Source of the DNA: Malachius bipustulatus
Taxonomy: Eukaryota; Arthropoda; Insecta; Coleoptera; Melyridae
Length of the DNA: 64,000 bases
Direction: 5' to 3'
Assembly (NCBI GenBank): GCA_910589415.1
Contig: OU342630.1
Span: 25,267,867 to 25,331,866, forward strand
Each line of letters begins with the position of its first letter. Position 1 is the first letter of the stretch. Made by a program: the position numbers and the translations under genes. The notes beneath the pieces were generated by a model. It was not told the origin of the DNA, made no database searches, and was given only the letters and a program-made list of their open reading frames with translations. Below, one piece after another: positions 10,053-22,904 of the stretch.

Positions 10053-10899
10053 AAAAATTAAATACTTTTTCAAATCAAATGAATAAGAATCACGGGGGAA
10101 AATATTCACAAAAAATTAAGGAAGATGAAATTTGAAAAAGATAGGGAAATGAAAGAATTCAAAGGGTTTGAGAAAAGAAACATAGATAAGATCACAGATA
10201 ATTACTATTCAGACCGTAATCAAAACCAAAATCAAAGAAATCAGAATTTAATTTAATGACATAAATTTGGTAATCTGATTGGGAATTTTTCTTATGTATT
10301 GGATAGTAAATTGTTAGGGAAGAGAGAACCGGACTGAGTCAAAGATGATCAGATCCACACAAACATTTAATCGAGACAATACTTGTGTAAATGATAACAA
10401 ATTAGTTCAGTACAAGGGGGTGCATCTATTCTCACAATATAACAATATATACACACAATCTCATAGAGTAAACGACTCATTGGAGACCATCGGCGACTAC
10501 TGTGGCTAGCAAACGTAAGTCGGAATAGTGGCACAATGAAAGTATGTGTATGATGGCACTCATTGACAGGGAAGAGAATGGTCTGTGTATTTTCTTGTGA
10601 GCTATTATGTTATTTCAGTACAAAATAAGTTCCGAAGATCGCGATTCTCCGTTATAGATGCGTTATTCTGCAATCATGAGACTAGCCACCAACCCTAAAA
10701 CACAGCGGCTAGCATCATGTTTAGAGTAGGTAGTGTAATTAGAGTATAGTAGTAGAGCCGTCAGTCTGTTTCCAATCCTGTCTTAAGGATGCCCACCACC
10801 AAAATCAAATCCACAAGGGTTAAAGATCAGTGCACTTGGCCCTATGCGACCAAGTTGCAACTTAATTTATGTAATTAAAGCAAAACCACTGACATTCAG
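10053..10899. other. Spacer, no gene seen
   Basis: A-rich sequence (10080-10260) passes into more balanced sequence near 10480-10800. I see no open frame with content. Confidence 0.4.
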
Positions 10900-11515
10900 G
10901 TAATACCCCATTTGGTAACTCTGCGATCTGAAAGTAAACTGCGATATAACCGGGGCAGTCACAACGAAATCGGTGGTAACAGTGGAATGTGAATGGTTTA
11001 TAAAGCGAAAGCGAACCCGTGCGGTTGAGTACCCATCGGGCGCGTCCCCAGGTGGCGGATAAGGGGAAGGCCTTACAATGAGAGGAAGTGAGTAGAGTTA
11101 GCAGTGGTAATAGAGCTCGTCGGAGATAAAATTCTAGACTGGTAGCTCAGAAAGCCCTGCCCCCGACCACCTCCCCTAACCTAGTTGTCGTGTCGTAACT
11201 AAAGGTCTGCACTAGGGGCAACGGCGTCAGAGATGTCCGAATCTCTGATATACCGTATCATCTGTTGTCGTGGTCACGTTCCGCGCACAAAGAGATGCGG
11301 GGATCTGGGCTTAATCGCCGGAACCAAGAGGAGACAACCGCACTAAAAAACCTAAATCCTAAGGCGGGGGTTCAAGCTGATGGGATGCGTGACTGGATAG
11401 AAGACCAGCCCTACTGGATTCAACCTTGGGGCACCAGGGGGAACCCCACTGTATCAATCCCCTCACCTTTGCATGCGGGGCTCTGCATGGGTGGAACACC
11501 CTTCCCTAGCTACTC

Positions 11516-11803
11516 GTGGCATCAACCATGGTAAGAAACAAAACCGAGCGGGGCTTGTCACCCGTCAAGACAGTCGGCAATCTAAACAATCCTTGTGCTC
11601 GAGACCACCTCGAACGCAAGAAGAATACCAACTCATTGGCAAGAAAAGCAGCATCGACACCCTTCATAGGACCAGAATCATTCTGTGGCTTTGAAGATAC
11701 TTTTTTCAAGCAGAACTCCAAAAAGAAGAACAAAACTGAGAGATACCCATTGGAGGAACCTTTAGGGGTTGAGACAAGCCAAAGAACTTCTCGGGAATTT
11801 TAA
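11516..11803 (+). pseudogene. Fused ORF1-start / RNase H-end reading frame
   Basis: 95 codons from ATG 11516. The N-terminal half matches the start of the same frame in copy 2 (28468-28797), with a 14-residue in-frame deletion after MVRNK. The second half carries SLARK..ASTPFIGPE.FCGF, which resembles the end of a LINE RNase H domain. The canonical frame for the following region is shifted, so the protein as read ends early. Confidence 0.45.
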
Positions 11804-12116
11804 CCGAGAGAGGTCGAAGAAACTCTTCAACCTCAGCAAGGAACGTCTCAGAACACTGACGGGATTCCTAACGGGACATTGTAAGCTCAAGGAACACCTG
11901 AGGAAGTTAGGCATAGAAGAAAATGGCGTCTGCAGATTCTGCGGGAAAGGAGACGAGACACCACGTCACCTGGTGCTCAACTACGATGCGATAGAACTCA
12001 AAAGAAGTAATGTTCTGGACCACCACCAGCTAGAGGCAAGGAACTTACCCGACCTTGATCCTCTCATAATCCTGAAGTTTCTCGAGGAAACGAACTTGGA
12101 GAGGGTGCTTCACTAA
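11769..12116 (+). pseudogene. LINE post-RNase H C-terminal domain with CCHC-like finger
   Basis: The frame reads LRQAKELLGNFN, then ERLRTLTGFLTGHCKLKEHL, then CRFCGKGDETPRHLVLN and a stop at 12114-12116. The LTG..TGH.....HL.......C.FC......H pattern is the conserved tail after RNase H in I/R1-group LINEs. The final Cys of the finger is Tyr here. The listed start is a TTG just past an in-frame stop, so this is a fragment, not a gene start. Confidence 0.7.
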
Positions 12117-12189
12117 AGGGATTCCACACCAGGCGAAGCAAAGTAGAGGGGATACAATAGATCTTTTAGGTCGCAGTAACTGAAACAGG

Positions 12190-12894
12190 TACCCAAATTA
12201 ATAGGGCCCATAAATCAGCCCAAACACAAGGGATCCTCTCGAGTAAAATGTCAATAAACATATTTGAGAAACGTAATTCCATATCACCCTAAATTTAAAA
12301 TCAAATAAATTAAATAAAAGTTTGAAATAAATATGTATTGCAAAATAAAATATGTAAATGATGTAAAGAGCAGTAATATAGGTGTTATATGAATTTGTTG
12401 TTTTATTTCTCTGTTTAATTCATCTCTGCGACCCCATCTTACGAACTGAGGATAAACTACGAAAGACGACGAGACAACGAAGGGTTCCAAATTATTAGAG
12501 ATCACAAGGCCAGGGGGGTGGGCGGTTACACGGGTAAAGATAAAATTAAAATTCTTGTGCTCATATAAAACTATTTAGCATAGCAAACTCATACAAACCT
12601 TAAGCGTTTCAAAGTGGTTTTTTAAAAATTTGTTTTGGGGATATCCGTTTTATGCAAAACCTTCCAAGCCACTGAGTGACAGCGATGATGTGGGTTGTGA
12701 AGTCATAATCTGGCCCTGAGGACACGCAGCAATATTTATATGGACGCTGCACTAGAAAAAAGCAATACTTAATTACTGTGTAAGTAACCATAATAATTTG
12801 TGATGATAATAATAATAATAATAAGTTGTAATAAGTTGAGCTCTGGTCCGTTTTTCTCATCAGTTCGACAGTTTCTTATCGCAGAGTTTCACAG
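12190..12894. other. Spacer with possible LTR-element tail near 12420-12530
   Basis: A coding-like stretch (12435-12503 plus) ends at a stop. It is followed by the G-rich tract GGCCAGGGGGGTGGGCGG (12509-12526) and TTACACGGG, resembling a polypurine tract and LTR start. No second LTR was found. The rest is AT-rich. Confidence 0.3.
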
Positions 12895-13162
12895 TTGAAG
12901 GGGTAAGACGCAAAAGGGTTCAAGTGACAAAAAATGGAAAAATGAGATAGGTAAGTACGTTTTTGAGTACTGAAAAAGATGTCGACTTATTGAAAATCCA
13001 AATAAATCTAAATAAATGTTGGATAGAGCCCATATATGTATATTTTTAAAACAGTTTTTCCAATTTTGCGCCCTAGATTTTACAACACAAAAGAAAGTTT
13101 AGGACTCATTTACTCCATTTCTATAGTATTACACTTGAACCCGTTTGCTTCTTACCCCTTCA
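12895..13162. mobile_element. MITE-like element with about 31-bp inverted ends
   Basis: 12895-12927 (TTGAAGGGGTAAGACGCAAA onward) is matched in reverse complement by 13132-13162 (ending CTTACCCCTTCA) with about 2-3 mismatches. The 268-bp interior is AT-rich and non-coding. No TSD was resolved. Confidence 0.6.
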
Positions 13163-15278
13163 GTTGATCAATTGACAGAGTAGTAATTGAGTTGCCGTCT
13201 ATATAGATCACTAAATTTAACAGCCATGGATTTTTTGCTGAGGAAAAGTAGTCGACGGTTTATAACTTAACGCAGTTGTTTCCATCCACAAATAATAATT
13301 GAAGAGCTACAAACGAAGGAGAAGAAAAGCTTCAGAAGAAATACGTTATGCATGAACAGTGCAGAAATGCAATAAATCAATTTTTGTGCAACTGCCATTA
13401 AAAGTCGCATTTTTAACGACAGCTTACAGTGTTAAAAGTGATTCTTTACGTCTACTTTTTCTGTACATTCTCTTTTTAAACTACATTTCCTCATGATGAA
13501 ATCAAACAAAATTATAGGTAGTAAGATTTTTTCATATTCTTTTTATTACTGGCAAACATATTAATAAAAAATAAGTACCTAGTCAGGTATTCAAGACAAT
13601 AATAATTGTTCAGAAATTGCAATCAATAATAATTATTATGACGTCCTCTTTTATTTGTATGCACGCATTTGTTAGTAACCATAGCGTCGGCAACGGTTGC
13701 TATGCATAGTACACTTGTACTTATCTGTAATAATTTAAAATGCAATTTTAAGTTGAGTGTCATTCTAAATTCATCGATTTTTATTATCAAAATAGAGCAG
13801 TTTTACAAAAACCATTGTATGATATTCGTCTTAAAAGTGATTTTATTTTTTTCGTAAAATTTGTTCAGTTCGCTACGCTACGCTTCGCTCATTTCACAAA
13901 CCTTTTCACTCACAAAATTAAACTTCACTTTTAACACTAATATCAGAAATAGCTATTACGGTAGCTATTTTTTCTATTGGAAAATGATTGCATCTTCGAA
14001 ATCTGTTGGCTGAACCAGCTAATTAGATACCTAATTAGCAAATATGAAGAATTTTTGTCGCTTATTACAGTGGCGAATACAGAAAAACATTTGATAATTT
14101 ACGTCATAAGATATTCCTAAAAAGGCAATTTTTTAAAAGAATATGAATATATTTCATAACATAAACTTTCAATAGTTTTTTTTTTTCACCACTATTATAA
14201 TAAACAAGAAATTCTCGATATTTGCTAATTTAACCGACTGCTTAGCTCCAATAATAACGAAGTTTCCAACGGTGAGCAGAAAAAAATAAAAAAAATAGCC
14301 GATTTTTCATCACCCTGTACACATATTCACCTCACGTCCATGGAGTTTTTGATCGCCGTAAATATACCTATGTAAACTTTACTAATTTTAACGAAGGGAT
14401 TATTTCCATTTGATCCGTGCGGGATCCAAACTCTGAAAATTCATTGTCAACTTTGTTGGCATATACATAAATGTTCAGTTAGGCGAAAGTTTCCCGGCTG
14501 CGGTTTTAAATAACACCTTAAGAATTTCATTTTCTCTTTCACTATGTAAATAAAAAGAAATATGCCATTCTATTAATTTTTTTTAGAATAACCGCGATAC
14601 TTCTGACATGTCAGACAACGCTCTCCAGCGGTAGCTAATAGCTATGGTAATAAAATTAAGAATTCGTAAAATGCAATCGACAGAAGAAGGAAAACTCTTT
14701 GTGATGAGACTAATCTTGTTAAATTCTGTCAAAGTTACTAGGAATAATCGACATTTGAATTAACAAAGTTTTGACGTTACCACACCACTTTATTTATGGA
14801 GTTATTAAGAATAATTGCAAGATAAAAAAATTGAAGCATTTTTTTCTTAATTATTATTTTAATTTATTTTTACTTATTATTTTAATATTTATTTATTTAG
14901 GCATTACACACAATACATGATATTTTGAATATGCCCTAATTTTGTAAAATGATGAGAAAATACAAATTTTTTATTTAGTCATGGCTCTTACGCCCCTTAG
15001 CGGCATTTTATAAGCTGAAAACTATTTTCCAAAGAATTCTTAGGGTCACTTTTCTTAGAAAAATATTCTTGCTTGAGGCTGTAAGATCATATTAATTATT
15101 CACCCGGTACTGGAGGTTACCGCAAGAAGCAAATTGGAAAAAAATGTTTTGTCCCTCAATTGCTCGCGTAAATCTGCTTTAAAAAGTAGCCACTCATCGC
15201 AACGCCCTGAATCCCTGCTTGACAAAGGCTGATTTTGAGAAGGGTACTCGAGTTATACTTAACCGTTATCGAGTTATA
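13163..15278. other. AT-rich spacer, no gene seen
   Basis: Homopolymer-rich non-coding sequence. Short open frames (for example 13669-13857) have no recognisable content. Confidence 0.5.
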
Positions 15279-16473
15279 TGTCCGGTAAGTACCTCCTAAT
15301 CTCTCGGGAGCATACAGGAGAGGTCAAAATACACCTAGTCTGTCATAAAAAAAACATTCCTAAAGTGTCCCTAAACGGAGATACAGAGCCCCAAAATGGT
15401 ACCCTAAGATTTACTTTTTTGGCTCTAACTTTTGAACCGACCTGTATAATTTGTTGAAATTTTAATTTTTTTATAGAGGCCATTAAGACTCATTAAGCCA
15501 TATCAGAGTGGATGTTTGACGTCCTACAGGAAGTCAGGAACGGACTTACTACCACACTCATTGTGTCAAAGTTTTGACAGGTGTCATTTTACAGAGCTGA
15601 AAACTTATTTTTTAAATACGCTGATCATTCATCTTCACAAAAGGTACTCTTAATTTATTTCAATAAAACTAGCGGTTCTCAAGATAAATCGACTTTTATG
15701 CGAATTTTGATCAAGTTCCGTCAATAGCAATCTCATTATGTAGGTAGGTTTATCAACACGAACCTGATTTTTACCTGTTTGTGTTTAGCATTAGAACTTT
15801 TGAGTGTTTCGCATACCTAAAAACCGATTTATCTCGAAAACCGTCAGTTTTACCGAATAAATTAAGAGCACCTTTTTTAAAGATGAAGTACTAGACTATT
15901 CAAAAAAATAGTTTTTAGCTCTGTAAAGTGACACTTGTCAAAATTTTGACTCAACGAGTATGGTGGAAAGTCCGTTCCTGACTTCCCTGACGACGTCAAA
16001 CATCGACTTTAATATGGCTAGGGGCCTGTTTCACAAAACACTATTAACTATTATTAATAGTAATAGAGCTCATAATATGAGTGATTTTCAATAGTTTTTC
16101 TTAAAATAATTGTAATAGTCTTTTCAGTAATAACTTTTCAGTTTAACTATTATTAATAGTCTATTTCAATTATATTAGTCGGTCAGTGTTTTACAAAATT
16201 TTAAATAAAAAAAAATAGACTATTATTAATAACTCATATTTTTGTGAAACAGGCCCCTGGTGTCTCTCTGTGGCCTCTATGAAGTGTTTAAATTCCATCC
16301 AATTATACAGGTCGGTTCAAAAGTTAGAGCCAAAAAAGTAAATTGCGGGGCACCCTTTTAGAGCTCCATATCTCCGTTTGGGGACACTTTAGGAAAGAAA
16401 TTTTTATGACAGACTAGGTTTTTTTTTACCTCCCCTGTATGCTCCCGAGAGATTAGGAGGTACTTACCGGACA
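15279..16473. mobile_element. Foldback element FB1 with arms over 400 bp
   Basis: 15279-15720 (starting TGTCCGGTAAGTACCTCCTA) is the reverse complement, with moderate divergence, of about 15815-16473 (ending TACTTACCGGACA). The right arm is lengthened by a nested MITE at 16021-16257. The sequence just outside the right end reads CACCCTGTATA, matching the ACAGGGTGT-type ends of other foldbacks in this window. No transposase is present. A complete palindrome like this is non-autonomous. Confidence 0.8.
16021..16257. mobile_element. MITE nested in FB1 right arm
   Basis: Ends are GGGGCCTGTTTCACAAAA (16021-16038) and its exact reverse complement (16240-16257). The interior consists of short AATAGT/ACTATT palindromes. 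It interrupts the FB1 arm at a point where the opposite arm is continuous, so it is younger than FB1. The TSD is unclear. Confidence 0.75.
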
Positions 16474-18641
16474 CACCCTGTATAAAAACCAGCGTTTTTC
16501 TCTCTAGCTATTACATTGCAGTTCGGGATTTTATAAAATTGTTAAGTATACCGATGAGACATGATATAGAGACAATAAAACGAGTTAGTATTGCATTGTC
16601 ATACAGCGCTGAGTTGTGGTTAAAGCAATGATTGAACTATCAACGGTTAAAATTTAAAGTCTCTGGGTAGTCGGGAAGTTAGTTTATAATATATTTCAAG
16701 ATTTTCGCAGACAGGCAGACAGACACACAAATAGACAGGCAAGAAAGCGAGTAAAAAAACCGTGGTAAAAATTCGATTACATTTAGAAAAAGTAAGTAAA
16801 ATAATCACCCAACTGAAACTAGTAGGTAATTACCCTCGTTCCCCTAAATACTTTAAATTAACAATAGTATTCTAGAAAGTGTGATAGTAAGTTATCAAGT
16901 GAGCGGGGTGGCGAATCAAATGAGCCGTTTTATCATTTCACTGTTCGCTTACGCATTCCCTGGAATGACAGATTTTAGTGTTGGCCGCCGACATGTAGGT
17001 AAGCACGGCACTAGTGATAGTGAATAAGTAATAAGTAATGAGACTTATTTATGAAGCAATATTATCTTCACAGGTTACTTGGTGTAAATAGTCTAGATAC
17101 TCAGACGTCTAATGTACCTAGCCATTTGTCGGTTAAAGATCCTAGGGGCGACTCTGACTCGCTTCTACCAGGAATGTTTAATAACGTCAGCCACAATTAA
17201 TTAGCTAATTAAGAAATTGAATTCCAAAGGTCGACAGGAAAGTTACAAGTTGCAATTTCTCAAGCCCTTCCAATTGTAATATCCTCGGTCAACGTGTACT
17301 TACCTAACAACCCCTGTGATGATCGTAGGGTAGATAATTAATCAATTCTTTCATAATAAATGGTACAAAATTCAACAGTCTTACCCTGCAATTAGTTACT
17401 GAAAATTAATCATAAAAACCTCTGGAAAAATAATAATTCATGCAAGAACATATTTTTAAAGAAAATCTGAGATTAAAATAACTAACCCTATACTAATTCA
17501 TACCAATGCACAACTTTGATATCATTTCAGTGTTTTCATTTCACAACAGCCTAATAATTTGCAGTGACTATGACCAACCATCGACGCCGGAGAAAAGTTT
17601 GACATTCCAGGTCTGAATTTCACCCTTCTGTTTCAACAGACCCCGTTGTGCAATTGCTCTTCAATGTTGCTCGCCACAATTTTTGTTCCTAAATTTCAAG
17701 TTGGACAAAACGGCATGATAACGGATCGAATAACGCAAAACAAGTTTTAAGTTTCGAGTATGTGCTGTTCGTTGTAGTAAACCAAAATAATTATAAAATT
17801 GAGGATAAACTAACCGAAACTACCTGGGATAACTGTGCTGTGCTAGAGCGATCGTAATTAAACGTTATCAGCTTGCATTTTTTTCTATAAAGCTGGGGTT
17901 CCCAGAAAAGCGGTGTCGTACCAGAGCGACCGCAAGAAAACAATAACCGTGCATTTCATATCATTCGGTTTTTAGATAATGCGAAAAACACACAGACGCC
18001 ATTTTATTATGGCTGCTCTAGTACGGCACCGCTATCCTATGAAACCATAGCTTAACACTCACTGGAGCCCCAGTTATCCCGAATATTCATGGGCTGCAAC
18101 ATGGTTGGAAATTCAACGTCTGCTTCTTCTGCTTTTAGTTTTTTGTTTTTTAGCTTGTTTTATTTAACAAGCACATTCCTTTCATTCTTATACTTCAGCC
18201 ATCAGGGTACTCAGTAAAGAGTGTCTAAGATACCTCATTCCCTGTTTGGACTGACTTTCTTCTATTTTGGTTCGCGATGATGTGAATTGTTGAACTATGG
18301 TGGGGGTGGTTAGTTGTGACAGATATAGCACAGACAAAGAAAAATACTTTTTATGCTTCTTGAGGGCAACAACCAAGCGACTTTCAAAGACCGAGACGTT
18401 GCCTCGGAAACAAGAACCCATGATAGGTGAAAAAATATAGATCAAGGTAGCTGAAGGAAGGTTAACGGTAACAATAGAAAGGGTTAGTAAGCCACCAAAT
18501 ATTTAATTGCGATTTTTCGCTCCTGATTTTTGCTATATCAAAATAATTATATGCGTGTTGTTTCTACAACAATCACACTAACGAAACTCAACCTTACTAC
18601 TTAATAATATTTTCTGAAGGTTCAGCTCATACCCGTAAATT
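16474..18641. other. Spacer with a weak inverted-repeat element
   Basis: At about 17823-18083, CTGGGATAACTG and GCGGTGTCGTACCAGAG are mirrored by CTCTAGTACGGCACCGC and CAGTTATCCC. This suggests a diverged MITE of about 260 bp. The rest is AT-rich with no coding content. Confidence 0.4.
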
Positions 18642-21627
18642 ATACAGGGTGTTAATTAAGTATTATTTAATTTAAGTGATTCTAAAATTAAAAGTTTATT
18701 TAAACATGGGTCCGCAAATGTTTTTTTTTCAGATAAATACAACTTAAAAAAAAATTGGTTTTTCGTAAATATCTCAAATAATCTTTTGTCGATATTATTG
18801 AAATAGCGCAGTATTATTTGCAGTTATACTCTATATCCCTTAGCTCCACGTACCTAGATTAAAATTATCAAGTCCAATGTAGTGTAGGAAGACACCCTCA
18901 CCAATATTATTGTAAAGAAAAATATATGCCACTGATTTTTTTTTTTTTTTATATTTCTTCAGATTGAGCTATAAAAATATTACTTTTATGTTTCTTGACT
19001 TTCCTTCATATTTTAATTGGTTTTTTCCATCTTTTTTTTATTATTTTTTTGTCATAAGTGTGTTAGATAGTTCCAGAGAAAATGGCGTTAATCAAACTTC
19101 AAGATTTTTGAAATTTGGACAACACTCGTCATATCTTCACTAAATGTAATGTCAGTTATTAAAGAAATAAATTTTCGATATAACTGGCCAAAAACTGGTA
19201 ACTTTTGAAATTTCAACTTTTCGCCCATTTTTCTCAGTATAATTTTGAATTTGAAATATGTTGACTGCAATATTAATTAATGCTATTAATTAATGGTATT
19301 TTTTATTAATAATAATAATTAGAAAAATTACCATGAATAATAGAAACTAATACCAGAACCGAAATCTTCGAATTAAATAAAAATCTGTCACATTTTTCTG
19401 TTTTTGGCGCAAAGAGTACCTATTCCTACGAGGAAACCTTGTAACAAGTTCAAATTTATTTAATATTTTATTACAATTTACACTAAATTAACATTTAAAT
19501 TGAATTAGATCACAGAAAAATTTCAGTTCTAATTTGATGCCCTTATAATACGCAATAATAATAATACTCCACCACAATTTGATTAAAGTCGATTAAAAAA
19601 AATTGGTAATTGTGACAACCGAAGAACATGCTCATCGCAACTCAAAAATTAATTTTTTGTAGCTTAATTGAAATAAAAACTTAAAATAATATGTTCATTT
19701 CTTATGGAATTAAAAATGAGCTCATGACTTCTTTGTCGATGCCCTCTATTAAAATAAAATAAAATTAATGAAGTTGTAAGATCTTTTCTCGTGTTGACTA
19801 TCCTCTGCAAAAAAAAAAGAAACAATGTAGCAGATTTTTTTTTATTCGAAAATCTCGCTCCTGGTATCAGTTTATATTTTTCTTCTGTTAATTTTTCTAA
19901 ATATTTTAAACAATATTCACTAATATTGCAGTCAAACTATTGCAAATTCAAAATTACGCTGAGAAAAAAAAAGAAAAAAAGTTTAAATTTGAAAAGTATC
20001 AGTTTTTGGCCACTTGTATATAAAAAAAACTAATTTCTGTCATTACTGACATTACATTTGGTGAATATCTACACACCATAGATGTAGTAGGCTCAAATTA
20101 AATCTTTCGGAAAGCGCAAACTTATGACAGAATAAATTTTCATAAAATATATAAAAAACATTTTTTCCATGTGGTGCGAACTTTTTGGCAGGCACTGTAT
20201 AAAATCCACTTAAATACACATCCTTGCACCAACCAAGCCACATAGGGAAGAAATAAAAAAATAAAATTGATTAGTTTCAATGTTTTAATACTTAAACGTG
20301 CTTAATTTAGTGTTTATTTATTGTTGTTGTTGTTATATAAGTTATTGCCAAAAAAATTTAAATAGTATATTATGCAACGAGCTTATAATGAAGGCTATTA
20401 ATACGCGAGTATGATGGTTAAGATACGAGCCGTAGGCGAGTGTCTTAACCATCATAAGAGCGTATTAATAGCCATTATCTGCGAGTTCCATACACTATTT
20501 TTTCTACGACCCTTTTTTATTTCATAGAAAAGATTGAAAAATTATATATTTTAACAATGACCCGTGTACAATTGCGGATAATTGAGGTTAAGATAGGTTG
20601 CTTACGCATATTAGGTACCAAATTTTCTTTTCGTCGCTAAGATTATTCTACTGAGACATGTTTTAGTATCAAGTTTAAGGGCACTACTCACTACTGCGTA
20701 ATTTTTATTATGCGAAGTTCGAATTCCGAATTTTACGCTTTGATTTTCAGGAATAATTTTAATAACATTGTCAGCCATTAATTACGATATTGCTTACCTG
20801 CGCACGCGACGGTCACGGTCGCAGCGTTGCCGCTTTGAATACTATATCACGGACCGCTACGAATGATATAATACTTTATCTTCCTATCTTTTACACGATA
20901 TACCTACCTATCAAATTAATTAAGGTAACATAAAATCTTGATAAATTTTCTTTGAATGTTACTTATGTTCTAAATTAAATAAACGTTCAGATTTTTTTTC
21001 AGAAATACAGAACTTATATCACAAGGCAATTTTTGTCGTGAGTATGACAACTCTGTGACTTCGGTTGGCTTGCCGACCCCATTGTGAGCGAAAACGAACC
21101 GATTCGATTGCAAATGCTCCTCTGCCATTGGATAGCTTGACCAGTGCTTTAATGAAAATTTGTATCTTAATGAAACCCATTAAATACTGGTGATTCATAC
21201 TTAATATGCAGATTAAAGGGTGGGAGTAGAAAAAAATATATAAAATCAAAAAAATTCAAGGACACAAAAAGTTATCACAGGAGAAAAAAATATCACAATT
21301 AAAAAACCATGTCAGTGGCGTAAATTTTTCTTTGTTATAATATTTATGAGGGTGCTCCTGTAAACGCCACTGGTATTGATAATTTTAATTTCTATTTGGA
21401 GTTAAAGGAGCTCTTTATTGCTACAAATAAGACTACTAAATTTTAACAATATTGGCAAAAGAATGTTTGAAATATTTACGAAAAAAAAGAAAGTAATAAA
21501 AAGTTTAATATGTTTATATGAACTTGTTTATATGGGGACCCGTGTTTATAAGAACTTTCAATTTAAAAACCACTTAAATAATCGGCTGTGACATTTATTA
21601 TTGTACGTACTTAATTAACACCCTGTA
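18642..21627. mobile_element. Foldback element FB3 with inserted repeat
   Basis: The left arm 18642-19275 starts TACAGGGTGTTAATTAAGT. The right arm is in two pieces, about 19917-20360 and 21246-21627, ending ACTTAATTAACACCCTGTA. The break holds the 885-bp repeat 20361-21245. The arms are diverged, with matches such as a TATTTTTCTTTA tract beside GCCACTG and the GGTCC/GGACC stretch. Near 20165-20198 there is a Tc1-like terminus (GGCAGGCACTGTA). Non-coding overall. Confidence 0.7.
20361..21245 (+). repeat. 0.9-kb direct repeat, copy 1
   Basis: Nearly identical to 21982-22870, with scattered substitutions and small indels. It begins AATAGTATATTATGCAACGA, and the first 145 bp form a long hairpin with about 70-bp arms, including GGCTATTAATACGC and its complement. 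No long ORF is conserved; a 76-codon minus frame near 21019-21249 is not obviously real. It is probably a non-autonomous element with a subterminal hairpin. It splits the right arm of FB3. Confidence 0.8.
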
Positions 21628-21981
21628 GATGATGGGTAAAGTCATGTGAATTGATTACCGTTTTTTTAGAGTTCGCCTTGGGGATATCGTAAACATTAAG
21701 AGATACAGAGTTGAACAAATTCCAGAAAAGATGTCCTATTTTGTAGTCATCTCGAATCCGTGAAGATATACAAGATGTCGGTGACCGTTCCCAAAATATC
21801 TTGAAAAACTGAAAAGCTTAAATTTTTTATTTTCTCAATATAGTTTCTCTATTAATAATAATTATTGAATAATCAATTTCAAAGTTGATGTGTTTTTCAA
21901 AGACTTTTTCAAAGAAAAACCCAACATGACGTCCTTAAGAAAAAGAAAAGTGTTTTTCATGGTTTCGAAACTAGTAGACGT

Positions 21982-22870
21982 AATAGTATATTATGCAACG
22001 AGCTTATAATGAAGGCTATTAATACGCGAGTATGATGGTTAAGATACGAGCCGTAGGCGAGTGTCTTAACCATCATAAGAGCGTATTAATAGCCATTATC
22101 TGCGAGTTCCATACACTATTTTTTTTACGACCCTTTTTTATTTCATAGAAAAGATTAAAAAATTATATATTTTAACAATGACCCATGTACAATTGCGGAT
22201 CATTGAGGGTAAGATAGGTTGCTATTTGCTTACGCATATTAGGTACCAAATTCTCTCTTCGTTGCTAAGATTATTCTGCTGAGACATGTTTTAGTATCAA
22301 GTTTAAAGGGCACTACTCACTACTGCGTAATTTTTATTATGCGAAGTTCGAATTCCGAATTTTACGCTTCGATTTTGAGATTAATTAATAATTTTAATAA
22401 CTGACAGCCATTAATTACGATATTGTATGACACTGCGCAACGCGGGTCGCAGCGTTGCCGCTTTGAATACTATATCACGGAGCGCTACGAATGATATAAT
22501 ACTTTATCTTCCCATCTTTTACACGATATACCTACTTATCAAATTAATTAAGGTAACATAAAATCTTGATAAATTTTCTTTGAATGTTACTTATGTTCTA
22601 AATTAAATAAACGTTCAGAATTTTTTTTCAGAAATACAGAACTTATATCACAAGGCAATTTTTGTCGTCAGTATGACAACTCTGTGGCTTCGGTTTGCTT
22701 GCCGACCCGATCGTGAGCGAAAAGGAACCGATTCGATTGCAAATGCTCCTCTGCCATTGGATAGCTTGACCAGTGCTTTAATGAAAATTTGTATCTTAAT
22801 GAGACCCATTAAAGCACTGGTGATTCATATTTAATATGCATATTAAAAGTTGGGAGTAGAAAAAAACTAT
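21982..22870 (+). repeat. 0.9-kb direct repeat, copy 2
   Basis: Same unit and orientation as 20361-21245, including the terminal 145-bp hairpin (21982-22127). Differences are scattered point changes and short indels such as an extra TATTTGC near 22224. It sits just inside the left arm of FB6. Confidence 0.8.
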
Positions 22871-22904
22871 ATATTCATCAATAAATAATATAACCCCTGG
22901 GGTT

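Larger units (their letters stand above)
10900..12180 (+). mobile_element. Internally deleted LINE, I/R1 superfamily, copy 1
   Basis: About 950 bp from about 11235 to 12175 are highly similar to 28190-28914 plus 30388-30613. The 5' part (about 10900-11515) is non-coding, GC-rich leader. It is followed by a short ORF1-like start and then directly by the C-terminal end of an RNase H domain and the post-RNase H region. Nothing of the endonuclease or reverse transcriptase is present. Because copy 2 has the same junction, the deletion predates both insertions. The left boundary is approximate. Confidence 0.65.

Noticed and set aside
21019..21249. 76-codon minus-strand ORF at the end of the 0.9-kb repeat
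   Set aside because: Its composition is not protein-like and the ORF is not maintained in the second copy.
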